Shown: positions 24,893 to 34,104 of the stretch, piece after piece
Layout: every line of letters begins with the position of its first letter
How positions within the stretch are numbered: the stretch's first letter is position 1
Source of the DNA: Chitinophaga silvisoli
GTDB lineage: Bacteria; Bacteroidota; Bacteroidia; Chitinophagales; Chitinophagaceae
DNA: 64,000 nt
Direction: 5' to 3'
NCBI RefSeq assembly: GCF_003412465.1
Contig: NZ_QTJV01000006.1
Span: 372,001 to 436,000 of the forward strand
The notes under the pieces: generated by a model
Seen by the model: the letters and a program-made list of their open reading frames with translations, nothing else
Told to the model about the DNA's origin: nothing
Databases searched by the model: none
Made by a program: the position numbers and the translations under genes

Positions 24893-26266
24893 TTACCTGT
24901 AAGCCAATTCCCTGTTCACTGCATAATGCCTCATTTGAACCAGATCTCCGGGTAGGGCCTGGTTGTTCCAGTGCCGGTGGATAGCCAGCGCTGCTCCGAT
25001 GGCCGTAGCTTGTGCTACGGAAGCTGCAAATACCTCCATTTGAGGGAATGCGGCTGCGAGCATGTGCATGTACACCGGGTTTTTACCAAAACCGCCGTCA
25101 ACGAAAATGCGGCGCACTGCTGTACCTGTAGTAACGAGGGCAGTAGAGTGCTGCTGTTGTTCCATCAGGTCCATTATAAGCTGGTGATAAGCAATTTCGT
25201 AACTCGTGAAATCTGACAATGATCTATGAGCAAACCGGGAGGCCTGTAACAGGTCTTTTCCTGAGAGCGGTGCTTCCTTTACCGCTGTTGCCTGCAAATG
25301 AGCAAATATAGCGGGGTCAAAGGCGATTTGCTGGTAGTAATTTACCGGTGTTTGATAATATTCTGACAGTCTGCGTACCTGTTGTTCATGTTCGTTCCCG
25401 GCGAAGAGGCGGGCAGCTTTTACAGGGCGGCCCTGGTAAGTGAGGTAGCAGAGACAGTCTTGTCCAAGTTCTTCAGGGGTGAGGGCCTGGTTGTTGAAAG
25501 GGTTGAGGGTGATGCACCAGGTGCCGGTGCTGATGAGGATGAAAGGTTCCCGGAAGGATTCGAGATATGGAATGAGGGCCGCGGAGGAGTCGTGGAGGCC
25601 GGGCCCTATCTTAAAATTATTAATTTCGACTACTTCATCTCCCGGGAAAATTGCCGGTAATTTCTCCTCCAATCCTTCTTCCTTCACCCAGGGATGATAT
25701 TGTTTATGTGCAAAATCCCACAGCATGGTATGACAACCAATACTGGTAATATCTGTCATCATCTTTCCTGATACCAGGTAGCTGACATACTGTGGCAAAT
25801 GCAATGCATAACGGATTTGTTTGAACAATGCCGGTTGTTGTTCTTTGATGCGATACAATTGTAAGCCGGAATTCAGGCTGCCTAATGCGGGAGAAGCGGT
25901 TTCACTGCAAATCTGCTGCTGACCTCCGTATTTATTATAAAAAGCATCCTGTAAGGAGCCGGGGTACGATTTGAGATAGTTGTACAGAGGAGCAATCACT
26001 TCGCCCTGCTCATTGAGGTATACGAAGCTGGCACCATAGGTACTAAAGTTCATTGCTTTGACGTGGAAAGCAGGCTGGGTAGTCAGTTCCTGCAGACTAT
26101 CCTTCACCCATTGTGTGAGCAGGTGGATGTCTTCACAGTTATCACCATCTTCGTCCTTTGTTTCCGGGAAGCTTAGGCCTCTTTCGTAGACGATATGGTA
26201 CTGTTCATTGATAAGAAACAACTTTTTGTTGGTCTTACCGATATCTAAAATAGCAATACAATTCAT
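24893..26266 (-). CDS. rhaK: L-rhamnulokinase (FGGY family)
   Basis: A 457-residue FGGY carbohydrate kinase that phosphorylates L-rhamnulose to L-rhamnulose 1-phosphate. The N-terminal phosphate loop (ILDIGKTNKKLFL), the mid-protein GTWCITLN segment and the C-terminal FVDGGFGKNPVYM ATP-binding motif are all present. Substrate is inferred from its place between the rhamnose isomerase and the lactate oxidation genes. A terminator-like hairpin ends about 10 bp upstream of its start, so its expression may differ from that of rhaI upstream. Confidence 0.9.
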   Translation of the reverse strand: MNCIAILDIGKTNKKLFLINEQYHIVYERGLSFPETKDEDGDNCEDIHLLTQWVKDSLQELTTQPAFHVKAMNFSTYGASFVYLNEQGEVIAPLYNYLKSYPGSLQDAFYNKYGGQQQICSETASPALGSLNSGLQLYRIKEQQPALFKQIRYALHLPQYVSYLVSGKMMTDITSIGCHTMLWDFAHKQYHPWVKEEGLEEKLPAIFPGDEVVEINNFKIGPGLHDSSAALIPYLESFREPFILISTGTWCITLNPFNNQALTPEELGQDCLCYLTYQGRPVKAARLFAGNEHEQQVRRLSEYYQTPVNYYQQIAFDPAIFAHLQATAVKEAPLSGKDLLQASRFAHRSLSDFTSYEIAYHQLIMDLMEQQQHSTALVTTGTAVRRIFVDGGFGKNPVYMHMLAAAFPQMEVFAASVAQATAIGAALAIHRHWNNQALPGDLVQMRHYAVNRELAYR

Positions 26267-26273
26267 AGCTGCT

Positions 26274-26320
26274 GTTTAAAAAAGAATTTGTCAATATGCC
26301 TTTTGCACATTGACAAATTC
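26274..26320 (-). terminator. Terminator-like hairpin immediately upstream of rhaK
   Basis: A 16-bp stem (GAATTTGTCAATATGC and GCACATTGACAAATTC, one mismatch) with a 5-nt loop at 26284-26320. Read in the rhamnose direction it is followed by TTTTTT, the form of an intrinsic terminator, only about 8 bp before the rhaK ATG. It may be an attenuator or an RNA-processing site dividing rhaT-rhaEW-rhaI from rhaK-lutA-lutB. Confidence 0.75.
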
Positions 26321-26439
26321 AATCTCAATCTCAATATGTAAATGGGCATTAGAAGCGGATGAAATACCGGGCATCTGCATGATATTACCGTTAGGAATGG
26401 CTTGCCTTCATTCTCTTACCGTCAATAGCATGCAAGCTG

Positions 26440-27714
26440 TTACAGTCCTGTAGCGACAGTCTTAAGGCCTCTCTCTTTGATCAGGTTTTCTCTCACCTTG
26501 TGCTGGCGATAGAACGCGACCGGATCGAGTACCCCACCGGCATTCAGGCGGGCCTGTGCCACCAGTGGACGTACATCTGTGCGATAAGCCTGCTGAAGTA
26601 TTTCCTGGGCGGCAACAGCATCATTATTCTGCTGTGCAGCCTGCAGTGCTTTTGTGTCGACCAGCAATGCCTGTGCATAGGCGATCTTGATAGCTTCTAC
26701 GGATTGCAGCAGATCTTCAAGGGGATCCTTTACATTGTGGGAAGCGTCGATCATCCATCCCAGATCACTTGCGTGGTGCATACCACGGGCATCCATGCCT
26801 TCTACCAGTTCGTTGAAGATGAGGAATAATTGGTAAGGGTTGATGCTTCCTACAGTGAGGTCATCATCCCCGTATTTGGAGTCATTAAAATGGAATCCGG
26901 CCAGCTTGCCTTCCATAAGGAGGAGGGCTACAATCTGCTCTATATTTGCGTTCGGGAGGTGATGTCCCAGGTCAACAAGGGTTTGAGCTTTAGGACCTAG
27001 TTTGTTAGCGAACAAGAGGGATTGCCCCCAGTCGCCGATTGTGGTGCTATAAAAATTGGGTTCGAAGGCTTTGTATTCGATGTAGAGTTTCCAGTCTTCA
27101 GGAAGGGCTGCATAGATTTCCTGGAGGCTTTCGTAAGTGCGTTTGAACGCACCGCGGAAGTTTAGTTGACCGGGGAAGCAGGAACCATCTGCCAGCCAGA
27201 GGCTGAGTGCGTTAGAACCGAGTTCAACACCGTATTTGATCACTTCGATGTTGTGTTCAACAGCTTGTTGTCTTACGCCTTTGTCAGTATGGTGGAGTGA
27301 GCCGAATTTGTAGCTATACTCCTGTCCGGGCTGGTCCTGGAAGGTATTTGAGTTTACGGCATCGAAGCGGATGTCGTATTGTGCAGCGAGGGCTTTGATA
27401 TTGCTTGTATTTTCAGGAATATCCCATGGAATATGCAAAGACACGGCACCGCTGCTGCGGTTAAGGGCGTGCAGGAGGCCGATGTCAGTGATTTTTTCTT
27501 CCAGGTTGCGCGGTTCGCCGCCACCGGAAAAGCGGCCAAAGCGGGTACCGCCGGTGCCGAGGGCCCAGCTGGGGATGGCTACCTGGAATTCTTCCAGTTT
27601 TTCAAGGACCTCGTTGAGGTGATTGATTTTTTCAGAGATATGCTGAAAATTGCGATCGTGGGCTTGTTTGCGGGCATCGTTAAAGTCAGAGATGTGGAAT
27701 TTTTCGATGTTCAT
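26440..27714 (-). CDS. rhaI: L-rhamnose isomerase (RhaI type)
   Basis: A 424-residue TIM-barrel sugar isomerase converting L-rhamnose to L-rhamnulose. It belongs to the rhizobial/Pseudomonas-type L-rhamnose isomerase group, distinct from E. coli RhaA: SWALGTGGTRFGRFSGGGEP, AVSLHIPWD, LWLADGSCFPGQ, and the metal-site segments VDLGHHLPNANIEQI and FHFNDSKYGDDDLTVGS. Spacing to rhaEW upstream is 133 bp with a hairpin, and 173 bp to rhaK downstream with a terminator-like hairpin. Confidence 0.95.
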   Translation of the reverse strand: MNIEKFHISDFNDARKQAHDRNFQHISEKINHLNEVLEKLEEFQVAIPSWALGTGGTRFGRFSGGGEPRNLEEKITDIGLLHALNRSSGAVSLHIPWDIPENTSNIKALAAQYDIRFDAVNSNTFQDQPGQEYSYKFGSLHHTDKGVRQQAVEHNIEVIKYGVELGSNALSLWLADGSCFPGQLNFRGAFKRTYESLQEIYAALPEDWKLYIEYKAFEPNFYSTTIGDWGQSLLFANKLGPKAQTLVDLGHHLPNANIEQIVALLLMEGKLAGFHFNDSKYGDDDLTVGSINPYQLFLIFNELVEGMDARGMHHASDLGWMIDASHNVKDPLEDLLQSVEAIKIAYAQALLVDTKALQAAQQNNDAVAAQEILQQAYRTDVRPLVAQARLNAGGVLDPVAFYRQHKVRENLIKERGLKTVATGL

Positions 27715-27761
27715 AACCAGAATTTTGCGCGTGATTCAATTTAACGAAAATGTGGCGGATT

Positions 27762-27788
27762 GGCAAGGCCTGCGTAGCAAGCCTTGCC
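27762..27788. other. Intergenic hairpin between rhaEW and rhaI
   Basis: Stem GGCAAGGC/GCCTTGCC with an inner TGC/GCA pair and a 3-nt loop. There is no T run on the minus strand, so it is more likely an RNA-stability or processing element within the operon than a terminator. Confidence 0.5.
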
Positions 27789-27847
27789 GGGGTAATTTTA
27801 GCATGCAGCTATTGATGTTTTTATCAAATGCTGCATTTGAATTGTTA

Positions 27848-29965
27848 TTATCTCACGAAGGCCGTTGCCACACCACCATCAACGTTCACCACATTTCCGG
27901 TTGACTTGTTCAGCAAGCCACCAGTCAGGGCGAAACAGGCATTAGCAATATCCTCCGGTAAAATGATCTGATTGAGCAGGGTGCGTTTTGCATAGTAACC
28001 AGGCAGTTCTTCAACAGTGATACCATATGCTTTGGCACGACCGGCAGCCCAGTCACCTTCCCATATTTTGCTATCCGCAATGACTGCATCAGGGTTAATG
28101 ACGTTTACGCGGATACTGTCTTTACCTAATTCAGCAGCATTGAGGCGGCTCAGATGCAGCTGTGCAGCTTTTGCAGAACCATAACCAGCGTTGTTAGGGC
28201 CACTCATCAGCGCGTTCTTGCTCACGATGTTGAGTACATCGCCACCCATATCCTGTTTACGCATTACTTCTACGCCAGCCTGTGTGACGAGGAACTGACC
28301 TTTCACCAGTACATCATACAGCAGATCCCAGTCTTTTTCTGTATGTGCTTCCAGTGGTTTAGAAATAGACAAACCGGCACAGTTCACTACCAGGTCTACC
28401 CCCCCAAATGCCAGGGCACCTATTGCATAGGCTTCGTGGATGTCACTGGCTTTGGTTACATCGAGTACCGCCGTGGTGAATACGTCAGGACCATATTGTT
28501 TCTGGAATTCGTCTTTTGCTTTTTCCAGGCGACCAGCATCGTTGTCATTGATGATAACGCAGGCTCCTTCGTCGGCGAATTTCCTGGCGATCGCTTTACC
28601 GATACCACCGGCACTACCTGTTACCAGCGCGATACGGCCGGATAATGCTTTAGGCTTAGGCATGCGCTGCAGTTTCGCTTCTTCGAGCAACCAGTATTCG
28701 ATATCGAATGCTTCCTGACGAGGGAGGGCGGTATATTCAGAAATTGCTTCTGCGCCTTTCATTACGTTGATAGCATTGATATAGAATTCAGCGGCTACGC
28801 GGGCGGTTTGTTTATCTTTCGAAAAGGTAAACATACCAATACCGGGATAGAGAATAACTACCGGATTTGGATCGCGCAATGCGGGGCTGTTGTCGTGACG
28901 GCAGGTGTTGTAGTACCCGGTATACATCTGGCGGTAAGCTGCGAAAGCAGGTTCCAGTTGTTGTTTTACAGTGGCTACATCATCGAGGGATGCCAGTGGA
29001 TCCAGTTCCAGTACCAGCGGACTGATTTTAGTGCGCAGGAAGTGGTCAGGGCAGCTGGTACCCATGGGGGCCAGGCGGGCGAGGTCGTTGGAATTAATGA
29101 ATTCGAGCACGCGTGGATCATCTGTAAAATGACCGATCATGCGGGTATGACCGGAACAGAGGCCGCGTAAAACGGGTGCCAGTGCAGCGGCTTGTTTTTT
29201 ACGTACTTCGGGAGCGGCAGCAGTGATTTTAGCACCTCCGAATACCGGACGATTTTTGTTGTAATTATCTTCGAGATAAGAGGCACAACGCTCAATTACT
29301 TCGAGGGTATTGATATAGCTTTCGTAAGCGGTATCACCCCATGTGAAGAGGCCGTGAGAGCCAAGCATAATACCTCTGATACCTGGATTATCTTTCAGGC
29401 ACTGGCGGAGTTGCAGACCGAGGTCGAAGCCTGGGCGCTGCCAGGGCACCCAACCGATAGTGCCGTTGAAGAGTTCCTGGGTGATGCGTTCACCGTCTTT
29501 GGCGGCTGCGATAGCAATGGCAGCGTCAGGGTGCAGATGATCGATATGTTTGAACGGCAGGAAACCATGCAGTGGGGTATCGATAGAAGGGGCTTTAGAT
29601 TTCAGGTCGTAGATGCAATGGTTGAAGAGTTCGACCATTTCATCTTCCATCTGGATGCCTTTATAAATATTCTCGAGGCTGTGCAGGCGGTCTACGTATA
29701 ATGCGGCGAGACCACTACGTTTGAGGGTGCCGAGGTCTCCACCCGAGCCTTTTACCCACATCACTTCTGTTTGTTTTCCGGTAAGCGGGTCTTTGGCCAT
29801 GGCTTTGCAGGAAGTGTTACCACCTCCATAGTTTGTTAACCGGAGGTCTGCGCCCAGGAGGTTTGAGCGGTAGATTAACAGGCCAACTTCGTCGCCTGCC
29901 AGTGCGGCGGCTTTTTCCTCATCCCATAAGTAGCTTACGTGCTTGAAATTTACAGACTGAATCAT
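27848..29965 (-). CDS. rhaEW: Bifunctional rhamnulose-1-phosphate aldolase / L-lactaldehyde dehydrogenase
   Basis: A 705-residue fusion. Residues about 1-430 form a class II aldolase domain (GGNTSCKAM near residue 50 and HGFLPFKHIDHLHPDA with the zinc-binding histidines), which splits rhamnulose 1-phosphate into dihydroxyacetone phosphate and L-lactaldehyde. Residues about 440-705 form a short-chain dehydrogenase: the NAD loop VTGSAGGIGKAIA and the catalytic YGSAKAA. This oxidises L-lactaldehyde to L-lactate in characterised homologs (Bacillus RhaEW). Its product is the substrate of LutABC encoded downstream. Length is normal for the fusion. Confidence 0.95.
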   Translation of the reverse strand: MIQSVNFKHVSYLWDEEKAAALAGDEVGLLIYRSNLLGADLRLTNYGGGNTSCKAMAKDPLTGKQTEVMWVKGSGGDLGTLKRSGLAALYVDRLHSLENIYKGIQMEDEMVELFNHCIYDLKSKAPSIDTPLHGFLPFKHIDHLHPDAAIAIAAAKDGERITQELFNGTIGWVPWQRPGFDLGLQLRQCLKDNPGIRGIMLGSHGLFTWGDTAYESYINTLEVIERCASYLEDNYNKNRPVFGGAKITAAAPEVRKKQAAALAPVLRGLCSGHTRMIGHFTDDPRVLEFINSNDLARLAPMGTSCPDHFLRTKISPLVLELDPLASLDDVATVKQQLEPAFAAYRQMYTGYYNTCRHDNSPALRDPNPVVILYPGIGMFTFSKDKQTARVAAEFYINAINVMKGAEAISEYTALPRQEAFDIEYWLLEEAKLQRMPKPKALSGRIALVTGSAGGIGKAIARKFADEGACVIINDNDAGRLEKAKDEFQKQYGPDVFTTAVLDVTKASDIHEAYAIGALAFGGVDLVVNCAGLSISKPLEAHTEKDWDLLYDVLVKGQFLVTQAGVEVMRKQDMGGDVLNIVSKNALMSGPNNAGYGSAKAAQLHLSRLNAAELGKDSIRVNVINPDAVIADSKIWEGDWAAGRAKAYGITVEELPGYYAKRTLLNQIILPEDIANACFALTGGLLNKSTGNVVNVDGGVATAFVR

Positions 29966-30115
29966 GTATGTATGTTTAAATATTTTCTTTTAGTTAAAAG
30001 TGATAGCGCTTGTGAGCATTGATCAGTAGCTTTAAGCAACTGAATTCTATCCTTTGGCGACTAAATGATATTCTAAGTAAATTGTTTGAATGTATCAATG
30101 TTGAATGCAAAAGCA

Positions 30116-31174
30116 CTACTCTGCCAATGAATTGCCATACCCTACCAACAACACTGAAATCACAATAGTCAACACACCTGCCAGGATGGTCCCAAAGGTC
30201 TTTTTACTCACACCTTTCCATTCTTTTAAAGTAATCCCCCACAGGCTTGATATCATAATGATAAACGCCATATGCAGGATCCATGAACTCGCACCATTGC
30301 CCAGTTTGCTCTCTCCCATTCCATAGAAAAAGAACTGGAAGAACCAGGTTGTACCGGCTAATGCAGCAAAGAAATAATTGCCTGCCAGCGGTGTTTGTTT
30401 ATTGGTATAATCAGAAAAGGTTTTATTTCTTGCATTCAGCAGCAAGCACCAGAACAGGTTGGTTGTCAAACCGCCCCAGAGCAGCACCACGAAGATGACA
30501 TTGTTCTGAAAGAGCGGGTTAGCACCCTGTTGAACGGCGATTGCGGCCATCGGTTTACCGGCTTCGATACCGAAGTTGAAACAGGCGCTGAGAATCCCGG
30601 AAATAGTACCTACAATCAGCCCTTTTTTCAGGTTGAATTCTGAGATACTTTTTTTCTTCTGATCATCTGACAATTCATTTTCTTTCATCATGCCGGCTTT
30701 TCCGCAGATGGCAATTCCGAGGAGACAAACGACCACGCCTGCAAGGACCAGTTGTCCGCTGATGTGGTGAACCATGGATGAAAAGGTATGGGCGGTTTCG
30801 CTGGTAAACAGATCCCGGTAAATAGGTGGGATCAGTGCACCGAATGCGGAGGTATAGCCCAGCGCGACAGACATACCGAGAGACAATCCGAGGTAGCGCA
30901 TGGTGAGGCCAAAGGTAAGGCCGCCGATACCCCAGAGGATGCCCATGAAATATGTCCAGAATAGTGTAGAACCATCGGTAGCACGGATGATGCTGAGGAA
31001 ATCAGGGATGGTGATCCATGCGGCAAGGAAGGGCACGATCAGCCAGGAAAAGAATCCGCCTACTATCCAGTAACTTTCCCAGGCCCAGTTCCTGACTTTT
31101 TTAAAAGGGATGTAAAAACTACCCGAGGCAAAGCCTCCGATGAAATGAAAAAATACACCAAGAATAGCTTGCAT
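30116..31174 (-). CDS. rhaT: L-rhamnose:H+ symporter
   Basis: A 352-residue inner-membrane transporter of the drug/metabolite superfamily with about ten hydrophobic helices. The family signature is clear: FYIPFKKVRNWAWE in loop 1, GGFFSWLIVPF in helix 2, and LTMRYLGLSLGMSVALGYT. E. coli RhaT is 344 residues with the same motifs. It is the first gene of the leftward rhamnose cluster, 150 bp ahead of rhaEW, and couples rhamnose uptake to proton entry. Confidence 0.95.
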   Translation of the reverse strand: MQAILGVFFHFIGGFASGSFYIPFKKVRNWAWESYWIVGGFFSWLIVPFLAAWITIPDFLSIIRATDGSTLFWTYFMGILWGIGGLTFGLTMRYLGLSLGMSVALGYTSAFGALIPPIYRDLFTSETAHTFSSMVHHISGQLVLAGVVVCLLGIAICGKAGMMKENELSDDQKKKSISEFNLKKGLIVGTISGILSACFNFGIEAGKPMAAIAVQQGANPLFQNNVIFVVLLWGGLTTNLFWCLLLNARNKTFSDYTNKQTPLAGNYFFAALAGTTWFFQFFFYGMGESKLGNGASSWILHMAFIIMISSLWGITLKEWKGVSKKTFGTILAGVLTIVISVLLVGYGNSLAE

Positions 31175-31498
31175 AAATTGTGGAATTGTGGTTTTTATCT
31201 AGTTTAACGGTGGAATTTGAATAGTGGCTGCACTATCTGATTTGTCAAATGTAGGGAATGGGGTTGGGGCAACTGTCCTATACATTCCTATTATGCGGAG
31301 TGGGTGTTTACAGCGCGCCTGTTAGCGCATGGGTCGAATGATACTGAGGATACTAAAAAAAGCCCTCTTACCGCATTTGGAAACATGGGAGCTAACGATA
31401 GCCCGCTAGCGTATTGATGGGATGAGGTTCATTAAAAGCTTATTACCCCACTCCATTCAATCGCTAACAGGCTGATGGTCGGTTTTAAATGAAAAACA
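31175..31498. other. Intergenic region upstream of rhaT
   Basis: About 320 bp containing the presumed promoter of the rhamnose cluster. The 11-bp word GCCTGTTAGCG (31317-31327) recurs inverted as CGCTAACAGGC at 31462-31472, with further GCTAGCG/GCTAACG words between. These could be regulator sites, but no regulator is adjacent and I cannot assign them. No gene seen. Confidence 0.4.
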
Positions 31499-31687
31499 CT
31501 AATCCTTCCAGATAATTTTACCTAAGGGAGGTGGACATTCCTTCAGGTGACGTTTATACATTTCTTCCTTATTTTTAAAGTAAGGACTATTAAAATCTGC
31601 TTCTAACTCAGGAGTCATTATTAATTTCTTAGGAGGGATACGATTTTTAAAATAATCATCCCATTCCTGTTTTACATTTTTATTCAT
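31499..31687 (-). CDS. Small hypothetical protein paired with DUF6934
   Basis: A 62-residue charged protein (start MNKNVKQEWDDYF). The ATG at 31687 follows the stop of the DUF6934 gene by a single base, so translation is almost certainly coupled. A longer frame reaching 31723 overlaps the partner and is less likely. The sequence is rich in Lys, Glu and Pro (ECPPPLGKIIW at the end) with no recognised fold. The compact two-gene layout recalls toxin-antitoxin or immunity pairs, but no activity motif supports that. Confidence 0.65.
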   Translation of the reverse strand: MNKNVKQEWDDYFKNRIPPKKLIMTPELEADFNSPYFKNKEEMYKRHLKECPPPLGKIIWKD

Positions 31688-31688
31688 C

Positions 31689-32156
31689 TTATTCAATTTT
31701 ATAGTTTTTCTTTTTAGCGACAAATGCCGAATAATTCACACCCGGCCTGAAATCTTCCCAACCAGTCTTTGACTTTCCCAGAATATCTAAATGACTATCT
31801 ATATCCGCTTTATTGGCATTTATTCTCATTTGATACAACCTGGTTCTTGCCGGCGTTGCTCCCTCTGCATATATAACAACATTCCCAAGGCGCTCCATAA
31901 TGTCTAAAACAGTAGAGGCCACTGTTGCTAATATCTTATCTCTATCGGCATTATTTGAAATAGCTGTATCATTATAACTATCCTGTTTTTCTATTGAATC
32001 TCCAAATCCCAAACCCAGAATTTGGGTACCATCATTTAGCTTCCCCAGATCTACATACTTTACCATTTTCTTAATGGTCCCATTCGGGCCCTCACTATCG
32101 AACCTGAACATTGTTCGATCCTCATTGGCATCAAATAAATACTTCTCTAAGTTCAT
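31689..32156 (-). CDS. DUF6934 family protein
   Basis: A 155-residue soluble protein. It has the family pattern I recognise for DUF6934: FRFDSEGPNGTIKKMV at the start, GLGFGD, SNNADRDKILATVASTV in the middle and RTRLYQMRIN near residue 115. The biochemical role of the family is not known to me. It is the first gene of a tight pair with the 62-residue gene. A truncated second copy of its N-terminal third is at 9843-10025. Confidence 0.75.
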   Translation of the reverse strand: MNLEKYLFDANEDRTMFRFDSEGPNGTIKKMVKYVDLGKLNDGTQILGLGFGDSIEKQDSYNDTAISNNADRDKILATVASTVLDIMERLGNVVIYAEGATPARTRLYQMRINANKADIDSHLDILGKSKTGWEDFRPGVNYSAFVAKKKNYKIE

Positions 32157-32260
32157 ACTTCAATTTACTTCCTCCTCCAATCTCATCCATATTCTTCCCT
32201 GTTCATTTTCTGTTCATTCCCCTAAAACCACCCATTACTCACACTTCCTCCAAAAATCAA

Positions 32261-32289
32261 AGGCCCGTAAAACTATGTTTTACGGGCCT
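32261..32289 (-). terminator. Terminator downstream of the GH30 gene
   Basis: A perfect 12-bp stem (AGGCCCGTAAAA and TTTTACGGGCCT) with a 5-nt loop, followed on the minus strand by a T-rich stretch. It lies 21 bp past the glycosidase stop. Confidence 0.9.
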
Positions 32290-32309
32290 ACAAATATTCT
32301 CTACTCCTC

Positions 32310-33827
32310 CTACTCCATCACCACTGTCACCACACTCCTCTTTTTTAGTTCAATTTGTTCATTTTCCGGATTTCCAGCCTTTACCAAATGCGCTCCCATA
32401 TCCTCATCCTTGCTGGTTTCATAATACCTCAGCTTCTTATACCTCCTACCCTTCACATCTACGCTTATTATCTTCGCTTCTTCCCCCTCATTTACACACA
32501 CCAACACCACCTGATTCTTACTCACAAACGCACTCACCAGCAAAGCAGGATCTCCACTTTCCGCCATCACACGGTGCATCCCCGGCCGCACAAAGCGGCT
32601 ATACTGCCCCAAAGCCCACAGATTCTTCACCGCCGTCACCGTACCATCTTTATACGAATTATCTTTCGGATGCAGCGCCACCAGGTAATACCTCGTATCC
32701 ACATCTGCTCTCCCAGGCTCCCAGCTGTTCCAAAACTGCCATGCCGAAGCATTTCCATATACAAAGTCATTATGAATCACCTTTGCCAGGAACAAGGCGC
32801 AATCCATCGCCGTACGCGGCCCCTCATGCCCTTCCTTATATCCATCCGCCAGCATTGAATACTCTGTTTGCCAATACTGCAAACCATATTTAGCAGCAGT
32901 ATCTCTCACATGCTCCCTGATCGCCCTCCTGCTGCTATCTCCATTATCCGTAAAATAACTATGCCCACCAATGATGGCCGGCACATGAGAAAGCCCATAA
33001 ACGCCTCCTTTCTTCAAAGCCTGGATCTGATGTGAGGCTGTACCTTCCTGAGCGTATAAATACTCCAGGTGCCCCGCCTCTGAAAGCAAAATTTTCGTAT
33101 TCGCTTTCGCCCTGGCCAACGCAGTATCCAAAGCTCCTGCTACCCGCACCACCTCCTCATTCGTCCAAGCAGTGCCCTCCTGTGATGCCTCTCCATAAGG
33201 ATTACTCCAGTCCCATTGTGGCTCATTCACCGGACTGATATAATCAAAATGCAATCCTTCCTTATCAAAATGCTGCCAGACCCTGGTTAAAAAATCCGCA
33301 TAAGCATTATACTGATCCACCTTCAGGTTGGAACGATGATCCTTGGCTGTCTTGTACCCCAGCCCATTCTGGTTCATCCACACCGGCGGCGTATTTGAAA
33401 AAGCTATCAGGGTTTCTACTCCATATGCACGCGCCTTCTTAGTAAACCACAAATACCCTGACTGTTTAGACCAGTCATAAGTTCCATCCGGCTTCAAAAA
33501 GCACTCCACCCGCTTCCTGAAATCCCTGATCCCACTACTATCCCCCTGCTCCGCCGTACCCCCGCCAATATTAAAACGCCAGCTGGAAAGCCCGATCCCT
33601 TCCGGCGACCCGTCCTTTTTAAAGCCCTTACTAAATAACCAACGGGCCATTTGCTCCCGGATTTCCGGCGACCAGTATTTACCAATGCCTTCCGAAAACC
33701 AGGCACCGGAAGAGCCTATATTATCTATCACCTGTGCCTTTTTGTTGACATCAATTGTAATTCGGTGCTGGCCATGGGCAAAGGCAGCCGTCATGAGCAG
33801 CATGATTGTAAAGCGAGACCGTTTCAT
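32310..33827 (-). CDS. Secreted GH30-family glycoside hydrolase
   Basis: A 505-residue glycosidase with a signal peptide (FTIMLLMTAAFAHGQ). The TIM-barrel acid/base Glu is at about 202 in SPVNEPQWDW, and the nucleophile Glu at about 322 in WQTEYSM; a beta-sandwich domain closes the C-terminus. The WRFNIGGG, SNTPPVWM and GGHSYF segments fit the GH30 group that includes endo-beta-1,6-galactanases and related enzymes. The exact substrate is uncertain. It is not in a SusC/D-type locus; the nearest carbohydrate genes are the rhamnose cluster 1.1 kb downstream, so a link to rhamnose-bearing pectic side chains is possible but speculative. Confidence 0.85.
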   Translation of the reverse strand: MKRSRFTIMLLMTAAFAHGQHRITIDVNKKAQVIDNIGSSGAWFSEGIGKYWSPEIREQMARWLFSKGFKKDGSPEGIGLSSWRFNIGGGTAEQGDSSGIRDFRKRVECFLKPDGTYDWSKQSGYLWFTKKARAYGVETLIAFSNTPPVWMNQNGLGYKTAKDHRSNLKVDQYNAYADFLTRVWQHFDKEGLHFDYISPVNEPQWDWSNPYGEASQEGTAWTNEEVVRVAGALDTALARAKANTKILLSEAGHLEYLYAQEGTASHQIQALKKGGVYGLSHVPAIIGGHSYFTDNGDSSRRAIREHVRDTAAKYGLQYWQTEYSMLADGYKEGHEGPRTAMDCALFLAKVIHNDFVYGNASAWQFWNSWEPGRADVDTRYYLVALHPKDNSYKDGTVTAVKNLWALGQYSRFVRPGMHRVMAESGDPALLVSAFVSKNQVVLVCVNEGEEAKIISVDVKGRRYKKLRYYETSKDEDMGAHLVKAGNPENEQIELKKRSVVTVVME

Positions 33828-34008
33828 TTATATTCACATGGATTCGCTCCAAGGTAGGAATATTATTTTTAATTGTCAATCAGACAATGAAAAACCGTAT
33901 TATAATTTGATATATTCCGGGACTATCCGGCCACCGGAAGGAAAGTACGTCCAAGTTGAAAATGAAGTCAAATTATGACAGTACCAATGAAAATCAGTAG
34001 AAATCCAA

Positions 34009-34043
34009 CCGACTTTTAGACCAGTTTTGCCGACTAATGAACC
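34009..34043 (+). promoter_or_regulatory. Double direct-repeat operator upstream of the AraC-family gene
   Basis: Two 14-bp half-sites, CCGACTTTTAGACC (34009-34022) and CCGACTAATGAACC (34030-34043), separated by 7 bp, giving a 21-bp (two helical turns) period typical of AraC-family sites. The same arrangement is upstream of the efflux operon at 35113-35147. A CTTT-containing -7-like element starts 26 bp after the site in both places. Confidence 0.75.
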
Positions 34044-34104
34044 TTTTGGTTTAATTTTATTACCAGACCTTTACACCCGAATTCAGGAAATACAACTATG
34101 AAGC

